Shown: in pieces, positions 1-6,995 of the stretch
How the letters are laid out: every line of letters begins with the position of its first letter
Position numbering within the stretch: the stretch's first letter is position 1
Assembly: GCA_019694685.1 (NCBI GenBank)
Contig: JAIBBM010000027.1
Location: 1 to 57,760 of the forward strand
Source of the DNA: Leptospirales bacterium
GTDB lineage: Bacteria > Spirochaetota > Leptospiria > Leptospirales > Leptonemataceae
Direction of reading: 5' to 3'
Length of the DNA stretch: 57,760 nucleotides
The notes under the pieces: generated by a model
The model's database searches: none
What the model was told of the DNA's origin: nothing
Seen by the model: the letters and a program-made list of their open reading frames with translations, nothing else
Program-made: the position numbers and the translations under genes

Positions 1-242
1 GCGCGATCGCCCGTGTACTTTTCGTGCTTCGCGTCTGTCAGTGTGAATTCAGCGTCTCTGAAAATCTCAAATATGTGACGGCTCGGGAAAGTTACTTTTG
101 CAGTCACAGGTTTGTCGTATTTGTTTACGATGTAGCAGATTGCCTGAGGTGGAGAGCATGTAACAAGCAACGCAAGGGCTATCGCCAGCAAGAAAATGAA
201 ATTTCGCGCGCTCCACGACATTGTATTCTGGAGCGCGCTCAT
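1..242 (-). CDS. Predicted lipoprotein, 3' end cut by window edge
   Basis: Read on the minus strand, an open frame starts at 242 and runs off the window with no stop. It begins with a hydrophobic segment (about residues 12-29) ending in LLVTC, a plausible lipobox, so the product is probably a lipoprotein or otherwise exported. The mature part contains CYIVNKYDKPVTAKVTF and is not recognised. The start codon lies one base after the stop of the upstream SUMF1-like gene, which suggests translational coupling in the same operon. A second in-frame ATG at 221 would give a more compact signal peptide. No clear ribosome binding site decides between them. Confidence 0.6.
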   Translation of the reverse strand, partial: MSALQNTMSWSARNFIFLLAIALALLVTCSPPQAICYIVNKYDKPVTAKVTFPSRHIFEIFRDAEFTLTDAKHEKYTGDR

Positions 243-243
243 T

Positions 244-1071
244 CTATTTCAATTGATCTGTAGATGCTGCCATTCGCATTCCAGCATAATCCAGCCTGAG
301 GTGCATCGCGAAATGATGTCGATGCGTAGTGCGAATGTATTTTTCGCCAAAATGAAACGTTCCGCCCCGCATCACTCTGTGTCTGCGGTCCGTCTGGTTT
401 TCGCGGCCATCTGTTGCACTGTACGGATAGTTGCGATACATGCTCGAAGTCCACTCCCAGGCATTCCCCGCAAGATCATAGATTCCAAACGGATTGGGAG
501 GAAAACTTCCAACAGGTGACGGAACATCTTCCCATTTGTCCGCACCTTCTTTTCCTAGATAGTTCGCAAGGTCGTGATTGATTTCGCCTGTCTTCGTGGG
601 ATATTTTAGATTTTTTCCGCCGGAAGCTGCATATTCCCATTCAGCCTCCGTTGGCATGCGAAGGCCAGCCCACTTTACATAGGACTGAGCGTGCATGAAC
701 TTCACTCCGATCACAGGTTGATTGGGGGCATTGAACGCAGGATCGTCCATTGCCTGTGGATCGGGGTAACCTTCTGCATCGCGGAATTTTTGATACTGTT
801 GATTGGTGACTTCATACTTACCCAGCCAGAATCCTTGCACAGTCTGTTTGTGCGCGGGTTTTTCATCCGCGTCGCCTGAATCGGAGCCCATTGTAAATTC
901 ACCGCCTGGTATGAAGACCAGAACAGTTCCGTCTTTTGGATTTACGTATTCGTCTCCGGCCTGAGGTGCTCGACTTCCTGGTTTCCATTGTTTGTTCTGG
1001 GCGGTTGCGCTCGAAAATAAAAGGGCGATAGCAGTTGTGCCGACTAAAAGCAGTATTGAGATTCGCTTCAT
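244..1071 (-). CDS. Formylglycine-generating-enzyme (SUMF1)-like exported protein
   Basis: This 275-residue protein has an N-terminal signal peptide (about residues 1-24) followed by a complete SUMF1/FGE-type fold. Visible family motifs in order are GGEFTMGS, YEVTNQQYQKF, RMPTEAEWEYAA, DLAGNAWEWTSS and RVMRGGTF. Members either convert a sulfatase cysteine to formylglycine or serve as binding and cofactor domains elsewhere. No sulfatase gene is nearby and I do not see the active-site cysteine pair of true FGE near the C-terminus, so a non-enzymatic or different role is more likely. It overlaps the upstream methyltransferase-like gene by 4 bp and is followed at 1 bp by a lipoprotein gene, so the three form one operon. 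Confidence 0.85.
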   Translation of the reverse strand: MKRISILLLVGTTAIALLFSSATAQNKQWKPGSRAPQAGDEYVNPKDGTVLVFIPGGEFTMGSDSGDADEKPAHKQTVQGFWLGKYEVTNQQYQKFRDAEGYPDPQAMDDPAFNAPNQPVIGVKFMHAQSYVKWAGLRMPTEAEWEYAASGGKNLKYPTKTGEINHDLANYLGKEGADKWEDVPSPVGSFPPNPFGIYDLAGNAWEWTSSMYRNYPYSATDGRENQTDRRHRVMRGGTFHFGEKYIRTTHRHHFAMHLRLDYAGMRMAASTDQLK

Positions 1072-2168
1072 TTCGCGGCCTTCTTTACAGTGAAGCTGGT
1101 AGTAAAGGAAGCAGCATCATTTGTGAGAAATCCCGTTCCTTCGTTCTGAAGGCGTCCTGTGTAGATGGCAGGATTTTCCGCGCCCAGGATAGGTACGCGA
1201 AAGTAAACGCTGTCCCCCCAGACGTAGAGATCTGTGATCGCATAACGTTTGTCCGCTTCGAACTCTGCAGTCCATCCGGCTGCGTCTTTCACCAGAGTGA
1301 GGTTTCCGCTGAACACTTTTTTTGTTTCCGCCATTTCTATTCGCCACTTTCCTTCCGGGTTTGTTAGCGTCCTTTTGGCGTCGAGCGCGCTTCGCACGCC
1401 TGCAGTCTCGACGTTGCCGGTCATCCGGTCTCCATCAATCATGCCTTTGATAGATACTTTAGTTTCTTTACCACCTCGCAGTGTCGCGTCGACTGTGAAA
1501 GATTTTCCGTTGATTTTTGTTTCAATGTTTGCGGATGAATTTCCGCTGCGAATCGTGCCTGTAACTACCTGGAACTTCTGGATGAGATCCATACGGTAAT
1601 CCTGGCCGCCTGCTTTCCAGGTCCAGGTGCCTCCTGCCGACGCAGGGATCACCCAGTACATGATTTTGTGATCACGCGCTCTTTCGTTTTCAATAAATGA
1701 GTCCGGCTTCCAGTCAGACATATGAAATGCATGAGTGACAACTCTGGTTCCCGGTTTGAGCATGCGAAATAGACGCGGCCTCATCTGCAGATTGATTTCA
1801 TCGAGCAGATACATGGTTACAACCGTTGCCTTTGAAAGATCTGCTTTGAAAATATCTTCGCGCCTGAACTCAACTTTGCTTTCTACTCCGGCCACATGTG
1901 CTCTTTCGCGCGCCTCCATGAGGCGTTGTTCGTCTATGTCATAACCAATGGCCCTGGCTCCCAGCTTTGCGGCTGCAATTACGATTCTGCCGTCTCCGCA
2001 ACCCAGATCAAATAGAGTATCCTGGCCGGTGACTGCGGCCGCCTTGATCATGGCTTCTACTACCTTCGGGTGGGAAGGTTCGTATGGAACGTCGAGATCC
2101 TGATCGGGCACTTCATCTGCAAAAAGAGGCACGATCAGGAAGATCAGGGCCAGAGTGAGTTTTTTCAT
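1068..2168 (-). CDS. Exported SAM-dependent methyltransferase-like protein with extra C-terminal domain
   Basis: The chosen start at 2168 gives a clean signal peptide (MKKLTLALIFLIVPLFA, then DE); a longer frame up to 2237 lacks this. Residues about 25-195 form a class I methyltransferase domain with the SAM-binding motif LFDLGCGDGR, the acidic GYDID and the later TVVTMYLLDEINLQMRP and PGTRVVTHAF segments. Residues about 200-366 are a separate, probably beta-rich domain that I do not recognise. A signal peptide on a SAM-dependent enzyme is odd, because SAM is cytoplasmic; related proteins with this feature exist but their substrate is unknown to me. It leads the minus-strand operon and overlaps the SUMF1-like gene by 4 bp. 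Confidence 0.75.
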   Translation of the reverse strand: MKKLTLALIFLIVPLFADEVPDQDLDVPYEPSHPKVVEAMIKAAAVTGQDTLFDLGCGDGRIVIAAAKLGARAIGYDIDEQRLMEARERAHVAGVESKVEFRREDIFKADLSKATVVTMYLLDEINLQMRPRLFRMLKPGTRVVTHAFHMSDWKPDSFIENERARDHKIMYWVIPASAGGTWTWKAGGQDYRMDLIQKFQVVTGTIRSGNSSANIETKINGKSFTVDATLRGGKETKVSIKGMIDGDRMTGNVETAGVRSALDAKRTLTNPEGKWRIEMAETKKVFSGNLTLVKDAAGWTAEFEADKRYAITDLYVWGDSVYFRVPILGAENPAIYTGRLQNEGTGFLTNDAASFTTSFTVKKAAK

Positions 2169-2253
2169 ATGTTTTGCAGATTTTGGACGCAGGCGGCATT
2201 GATCAAGGCTGAATTTTTCTTTGCACTGCCGGAACAAAATCCATCCCGTCCAT

Positions 2254-3531
2254 GTGGGCCAGGCAAGTCAGGAATTTGTTGCAGAAGCAGCCAGAGCGGG
2301 TCGAGCGGCCAGGCATGCGTTTCGCATTTTGAGATCCTCCTCTTCTGCCATGAGGAATCATGCTCTTTTGATCCTTGCTGAATCACTTGAATCGGATTCT
2401 GTTCAACAAAACGTATTCGCAGAAAACCAGAAGGATCTCGCAGCCGCTCTCGCAAATGATCTCAAAGCTTCTCTCGTGGATCGTCTGAAGCTAGACGTGA
2501 AGAGAATGAAAGAGATGGCTTCTGCCGTTCGCGAAATTGCGCAATTTCCAGATCCTGTGGGTGAAGTCATTCGCGGTCGCACTCTGAAGAGTGGGGTGCG
2601 CATGATCCAGAAGCGCGTTCCGCTCGGAGTAGTCTTCACAGTCTTTGAATCGCGTCCCAATGTGACTGTGGACATTGGCGCACTCTGTGTGAAAAGCGGC
2701 AACGCTGCCATTCTTCGCGGAGGCAAGGAAGCCATTCACACGAACATTGCACTTCATTCTATTTTTCAGGATGCTCTGGTAAAAGCGGGCCTGCCTGCGG
2801 AAAGCATTCAGATTGTTACGGAAACGGATCGCGAACTCATGCTTGCGTTTTTGCACCAGGATCAGCTGATCGATCTGGTTGTGCCGCGTGGCGGGGAAGC
2901 TCTGATTCAATTTACCGTTGAGAATTCGCGCATTCCAGTTGTGAAGCACGACCGCGGTGTGTGCAATCTCTTCGTAGATCAGAATGCAGATTTCGATCTT
3001 GTTCTGCGCGTGGTTGCAAATGCGAAATTGCAAAGGCCTTCTGTGTGCAATGCGATTGAGAATCTGCTTGTCCATCGTGCGTATCCGCATACAAAGAAAC
3101 TACTCATGGGCCTTGAGCAAGAAGGAGCGATTTTGCTTGGCGACCAGGAGTCGCGCGATACTTACGAGGGCGTGGGGGAAATCAAAAATCCAGACGCGGA
3201 GTATGCCCAGGAATATCTGGATAACAGGCTTGCTGTGAAGATGGTTGGGTCTGTGGAAGAAGCAGTTGAGTTTATTTATAAATATGGCAGCGGACATTCA
3301 GAAGCAATTCTGTCCAGAGACGTGGAAGCAATCGATCGATTTGTAGCAAGCGTGGACTCTGCGGCCGTGTTTGTGAATTGCTCCACCCGCTTTCACGATG
3401 GTGGCCAGATGGGGATGGGCGCAGAAGTTGGAATTTCCACCGGAAGGTTGCATGTGCGAGGCCCGATGGGAGTGGAGCATTTGACTACAACCACCTATGT
3501 GATGGAAGGCGAAGGGCAGGTTCGACTCTAG
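2254..3531 (+). CDS. proA: Gamma-glutamyl phosphate reductase
   Basis: ProA reduces gamma-glutamyl phosphate to glutamate-5-semialdehyde with NADPH in cytoplasmic proline synthesis. Family landmarks are clear: RVPLGVVFTVFESRPNVTVD, GNAAILRGGKEA, the IDLVVPRGG segment, the catalytic-cysteine region RPSVCNAIENLLVH, and the C-terminal NCSTRFHDGGQMGMGAEVGISTGRLHVRGPMG. The GTG at 2254 gives 425 residues and matches the usual N-terminus (QASQEFVAEAARAGRAA); a TTG at 2221 is possible, and the first ATG (2350) would remove the first helix. No proB is seen next to it. The gene ends 4 bp inside the convergent TetR gene, and its start faces the methyltransferase operon across about 85 bp. Confidence 0.95.
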   Translation: MGQASQEFVAEAARAGRAARHAFRILRSSSSAMRNHALLILAESLESDSVQQNVFAENQKDLAAALANDLKASLVDRLKLDVKRMKEMASAVREIAQFPDPVGEVIRGRTLKSGVRMIQKRVPLGVVFTVFESRPNVTVDIGALCVKSGNAAILRGGKEAIHTNIALHSIFQDALVKAGLPAESIQIVTETDRELMLAFLHQDQLIDLVVPRGGEALIQFTVENSRIPVVKHDRGVCNLFVDQNADFDLVLRVVANAKLQRPSVCNAIENLLVHRAYPHTKKLLMGLEQEGAILLGDQESRDTYEGVGEIKNPDAEYAQEYLDNRLAVKMVGSVEEAVEFIYKYGSGHSEAILSRDVEAIDRFVASVDSAAVFVNCSTRFHDGGQMGMGAEVGISTGRLHVRGPMGVEHLTTTTYVMEGEGQVRL

Positions 3532-4109
3532 ATGTTTAGAGTCTTTTTGAGTTGAGCCAGAGAGTTTGCAGCTCTTACTTTCCCTGTTTTTGTTTTTCCA
3601 ATCGTGTGTGTGCCTTGAATCCAGACTAGAATCGCCTGTGCCGCTTCCGTAGGGCTCATTTCAGTTTTGAGTTTTCCGTCTGTCCTGGCCTTTTCAAGGG
3701 CCCGCGTGAGCAGGCTTTCCATTGCATCGTAGTGCTTGTTGACGCACACCGCAGTGACAGGATCTTCCGGGACCAATTCTAACGCGCTATTTGCGATCAT
3801 GCAACCCTTTCTGGCTGCTTTTCCGTGAGCGGTGCCGACTACAATGTCCAGGGTTCGGTTCAACGCTTCCACTGGTTTGCTGGTTTCCAGGTTCTTTCGC
3901 ATTCCTTCCAGGAGGTTTTCTGAATATGCCTTCAAGGATTTGATGAAGAGAGTGTGTTTGTCTCCAAACGCTTTGTAGAGACTGCCCCTCAGGACTCCCA
4001 TTGCTTCCGTTAGATCGGTGATGGATGTTGCATGGTAGCCTTTTTCCCAGAACAAATTCACGGAAGCCTGCAGGGCATCGTCACTGTCGAATTCGCGCGG
4101 TCGGGCCAT
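3528..4109 (-). CDS. TetR/AcrR family transcriptional regulator
   Basis: This 193-residue regulator starts MARPREFDSDDAL and has the TetR helix-turn-helix in residues about 8-55 (ITDLTEAMGVLRGSLYKAFGDKHTLF). The C-terminal ligand domain contains the common AARKGCMIANSALEL segment of this subgroup. The start at 4109 fits the family better than the upstream in-frame ATG at 4166. It is probably autoregulated: a perfect 12-bp inverted repeat flanks its promoter region at 4115-4126 and 4170-4181. It is convergent with proA, overlapping by 4 bp, and lies just downstream of the ECF41 operon on the same strand, which may be its target. The ligand is unknown. Confidence 0.9.
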   Translation of the reverse strand: MARPREFDSDDALQASVNLFWEKGYHATSITDLTEAMGVLRGSLYKAFGDKHTLFIKSLKAYSENLLEGMRKNLETSKPVEALNRTLDIVVGTAHGKAARKGCMIANSALELVPEDPVTAVCVNKHYDAMESLLTRALEKARTDGKLKTEMSPTEAAQAILVWIQGTHTIGKTKTGKVRAANSLAQLKKTLNI

Positions 4110-4114
4110 GTGGT

Positions 4115-4181
4115 GAGTACGCGAAAATGACGTTTCGCAGTCCATAAATTTTTTATAACTTCGCACGACTTTCGCGTACTC
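4115..4181. promoter_or_regulatory. Inverted-repeat operator region upstream of TetR gene
   Basis: GAGTACGCGAAA at 4115-4126 is repeated in exact inverse orientation as TTTCGCGTACTC at 4170-4181. The first half also belongs to a compact palindrome, GCGAAAATGACGTTTCGC (4121-4138). The interval is AT-rich and would hold the promoter of the TetR gene starting at 4109. This is the layout expected of an autoregulatory TetR operator, though binding is inferred. Confidence 0.5.
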
Positions 4182-4191
4182 TTCGCATGCT

Positions 4192-5142
4192 CTATTTCGC
4201 GCGCGAAAGTGCTCTCGCGACGAGTCCGAAAATTCTGCGAAATGGGATTAGCCCATACGAAAACACGATCGACGCGACGCGAGCCAGTGGTGGCACTTTC
4301 ACGTTCTGGAGTTTGTCCGGATTCAGGATGCTGTAGACAGCGTCGATCTGCCCGTTGCGGTACGAGAGATTGAGGATCGTGTAGACTTTGCCGCCTGTGA
4401 GCAAAACGAGTGCAGGCTCTCCTCCTCCTTCTACGAGCACAGGCCAGGCGTCAGGCGGTTGTTTTTTTGCAACACCGAGAATGCCGCGAATGCATTTGGC
4501 GGCACCACTGACCACGTTTCGCGCCGCGTTCACCTTACCGCCGCCATCTGAAATCATTCTCGCGTCTTCGCACAGCAGCTTACCCAGAGAATGGACATCT
4601 CCTTTCTGAACGGCGCGAAGGAACGCGCGAAAAAGCTGATCTTTTTTCTGAGGAGGAGTTTCAAACCGAATGGCTTCCGAGGAAACGTGTTTGCGCGCAC
4701 GCGAAGAGATTTGTCTGCAATTTTCTTCTGATTTCTCGAGCATCGAGGCGATTTCTGCGTAGTCCACATCGAATACGTCTCGAAGTAGAAACACAGCGCG
4801 TTCCACAGGACTGAGCCTTTCGAGCATAAGCAAGAAGGCCGTGGATAGACTCTCCATTCGCACGTAATCTTCTTCGGGACTTACCGTGATTGGTTCGGGA
4901 AGCCAGGGCCCAATGTATGTGCGACGCCTTTCATAGGCGGAATCCAGAAAATCGATGCACATCCTGGTGATGAGAGTGATGAGGAATGCCCGCGAGTTAT
5001 TTACTGCATTGAGCGCTACGTTCTGAAATTTCAGATAGCCTTCCTGGAGAATATCCTGCGCATCAGACGAGCTCCCCGTCATCCTGTAAGCGATGGAGAA
5101 AAGAAGCCGTCTGTGTTCGGTGTATAGACTTGTGTGGGTCAT
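4192..5142 (-). CDS. ECF41-family sigma factor with SnoaL-like C-terminal domain
   Basis: This 316-residue protein has sigma-70 regions 2 and 4 in residues about 1-155 (SIAYRMTGSSSDAQDILQEGYL, then LSPVERAVFLLRDVFDVDYAEIA) and a fused SnoaL-like domain in residues about 168-285. Three ECF41 signatures are present: WLPEP at 80-84 in the linker, DGGGK at 199-203 and NPDKL at 274-278. In ECF41 factors the C-terminal domain replaces an anti-sigma factor and controls activity. It overlaps the upstream oxidoreductase gene by 4 bp and shares its promoter. ECF41 genes usually sit beside carboxymuconolactone decarboxylase, oxidoreductase or epimerase genes, and the neighbour here is an oxidoreductase. 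Confidence 0.95.
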   Translation of the reverse strand: MTHTSLYTEHRRLLFSIAYRMTGSSSDAQDILQEGYLKFQNVALNAVNNSRAFLITLITRMCIDFLDSAYERRRTYIGPWLPEPITVSPEEDYVRMESLSTAFLLMLERLSPVERAVFLLRDVFDVDYAEIASMLEKSEENCRQISSRARKHVSSEAIRFETPPQKKDQLFRAFLRAVQKGDVHSLGKLLCEDARMISDGGGKVNAARNVVSGAAKCIRGILGVAKKQPPDAWPVLVEGGGEPALVLLTGGKVYTILNLSYRNGQIDAVYSILNPDKLQNVKVPPLARVASIVFSYGLIPFRRIFGLVARALSRAK

Positions 5143-6359
5143 GACTTTGCGCGAATGCGAGCCATTGCTTTTTCTGCGGCCGCTACTGCAGTGAAAGCAC
5201 TTCGATCTGAGAGCATGCCTGATCCGCGCACCCAGTCCCCGGCGCGAAACAGCGGTTTGGCGGAGTCAATTTCTACCCCGGGCTGTTCGGTTGTATCCTG
5301 GAAATCGTGTGCCACAATCATGTCCGGTAAAAATCGTTCCTGTACGATTCGATCTTCGCTGCCTGGCTGGAACCTGGCAAGAAAATCGCGTAACTGCTTC
5401 TTCGTCCCTTCGCCCGCTTCTTCTCCTTCTTTGAGATAGCGCGCTACATGGATGACCTGCCCCGGGCCAAGATTGGCGCTGGCGGAATGGACCGATAGAT
5501 AAAGAGGTTCAGCAATATCCTGTGCGAAGATATGATCCGGCTCCGGGAGGCGGTCAAGTGCCACGTCGAGACACGCAGCGCGAAGTTTCTTGCCACTTCC
5601 AATCTTTGTTCCAAGCCAGGCGTTCTCCGATTCAGGATCTGTGGCCAGGATGGCAGTCCTGCTTTCTATGATGCGTTCTGTTGTGTGCACGCGCACTTCA
5701 TCTCTACTGGATTCTATTTGCTCCACTTTCTGGCCTGTCAGGAATTCCACGCCCCTGGCACGGGCAGATTTTTCCAGGCCGTCTACGATTGTCTGCCAGC
5801 CTCCGTCCAGATAGAGTACGCCGCCCGTGGCCAGTTTCAATTGATCCGCGGCCGCATGTGCAACGATTCTTTCCGGCTCTGCATTGTACGTTGACAGTCT
5901 CACGAGAGAAGAGGCGAATCCCTTTGCCTTTGCGTCTTTGATTTGATCCAGTTCAAACGCAAGTGCGCTTCCATTCATTCTACCCATGATTGCTCTTCCA
6001 TAGAATCGAATCATGTCCACTCTTCCTTTTCTGGAAAACCATGGATGAGTGAGAAGTCCAAGTACGTTTGTTGGCATAGAGGCGAATTCGCTTTCGCGAC
6101 CGATGTACGTTCCGCGCGGTGCTCCTTTTTTCCCTGTCACTTTGATTCCCAGATCAGACAGAGTGCGCGCCAGATTTCCGCGAATGTAGAGAGCGTGCGG
6201 TCCCTGATTGAATATGAATTGGTCGCGCACCGCACTCCTGGCTCTTCCTCCCAGTGATTTTGATTTTTCAACCACCGTCACGCTGAGTCCTGCTCTGGCT
6301 GCGATATTTGCGGCGATCAGGCCCGCGAGGCCCCCGCCTATTACTATTGAATCTTTCAT
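5139..6359 (-). CDS. FAD-dependent oxidoreductase, phytoene-desaturase/amine-oxidase fold
   Basis: The 406-residue protein opens with a dinucleotide-binding motif (VIGGGLAGLIAANIAARAG, then VVEKSKSLGGRA), as in phytoene desaturases and flavin amine oxidases. A second FAD segment is near the C-terminus (LFRAGDWVRGSGMLSDRSAFTAVAAAEKAM). The chosen start has a strong ribosome site (GGGAGG) and lies just below the ECF41 promoter. It is probably the main target of the co-transcribed ECF41 sigma factor. The substrate is unknown; the desaturase-like fold and the ABA4-like gene 8 kb away hint at carotenoid chemistry, but this is speculative. Confidence 0.85.
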   Translation of the reverse strand: MKDSIVIGGGLAGLIAANIAARAGLSVTVVEKSKSLGGRARSAVRDQFIFNQGPHALYIRGNLARTLSDLGIKVTGKKGAPRGTYIGRESEFASMPTNVLGLLTHPWFSRKGRVDMIRFYGRAIMGRMNGSALAFELDQIKDAKAKGFASSLVRLSTYNAEPERIVAHAAADQLKLATGGVLYLDGGWQTIVDGLEKSARARGVEFLTGQKVEQIESSRDEVRVHTTERIIESRTAILATDPESENAWLGTKIGSGKKLRAACLDVALDRLPEPDHIFAQDIAEPLYLSVHSASANLGPGQVIHVARYLKEGEEAGEGTKKQLRDFLARFQPGSEDRIVQERFLPDMIVAHDFQDTTEQPGVEIDSAKPLFRAGDWVRGSGMLSDRSAFTAVAAAEKAMARIRAKS

Positions 6360-6394
6360 TGTTTCCTCCCGCGGTCGAACCGCTTCGAAGGGGA

Positions 6395-6421
6395 GACGGG
6401 GGGCAGGTGTGGTTTGTGACA
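6395..6421 (-). promoter_or_regulatory. ECF41-type promoter
   Basis: On the minus strand TGTCACA (6421-6415) is followed after exactly 16 bases by CGTC (6398-6395), and the oxidoreductase start codon is 36 bases farther on. This matches the published ECF41 consensus TGTCACA-N16-CGTC exactly. Because the operon encodes an ECF41 factor, the site implies positive autoregulation. Confidence 0.85.
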
Positions 6422-6437
6422 GAGGGTCTGAATTTTT

Positions 6438-6995
6438 TTACGTACAGGAAACGCGCCTAAAGATGATGGGTTTGTGGATCACATAGACGTCATCGTCCCA
6501 GATAACTGTGATCGTACCCGCCTTCTTGTCCAGTCTGCCCTTGAATCGATCCATTTCATAGTTCCAGTCTGGCTGTGTTGGATCCATGCATATACGTTCG
6601 GTCCCTGTTAGTTCGATTGTGCGAAAGAAGAAATCATTGCCGCTTAACGTTCCATCCCCCGGCAGCCTGAAGCGAATGATATGATCCGGATTCTCGCAGT
6701 GTGAAGGCGGTTGGGATGGGTTCAGATTGGGCGAATAGCTTAGATTCAAGAGCAGGCCGCGCAATTTCCCCGCTTTGTTTTCGTCGATGCGAAGGGTGAG
6801 GTGCTGCTTGCGTTCTCCGTGCGTTGTCAGTGCAATCCAGGTCCCGACAACCGGATCTTCTTTACACTTGTCCTGACCCACAACTGTGGGCAGGACACGC
6901 ACCGGGAACAAAAATAGAACTACGGGCAGAACAAATAGGACCGAGAATGCCGTCCGGGCATTACTCGGTCGGGCTCGGTTGTTGTTTGAGCGCAT
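6438..6995 (-). CDS. Hypothetical exported protein
   Basis: A 185-residue protein with an arginine-rich N-terminus and a hydrophobic segment (about residues 16-40) that should act as a signal peptide or anchor. The mature region (DPVVGTWIALTTHGERKQHLTLRI through GRLDKKAGTITVIWDDDVYVIHKPIIFRRV) looks like a small beta-barrel of the lipocalin or DUF2147 kind, but I cannot assign a family. It has three or four cysteines outside the signal. Its start lies 35 bp inside the 3' end of the S41 protease gene, so the two are likely co-transcribed and coupled. Confidence 0.6.
   Translation of the reverse strand: MRSNNNRARPSNARTAFSVLFVLPVVLFLFPVRVLPTVVGQDKCKEDPVVGTWIALTTHGERKQHLTLRIDENKAGKLRGLLLNLSYSPNLNPSQPPSHCENPDHIIRFRLPGDGTLSGNDFFFRTIELTGTERICMDPTQPDWNYEMDRFKGRLDKKAGTITVIWDDDVYVIHKPIIFRRVSCT

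Noticed and set aside
24..519. Plus-strand frames at the window start
   Set aside because: They oppose the lipoprotein and SUMF1-like genes, which have signal peptides and family motifs.
2491..3090. A 199-codon minus-strand frame
   Set aside because: It lies wholly inside proA on the opposite strand, and proA is certain.
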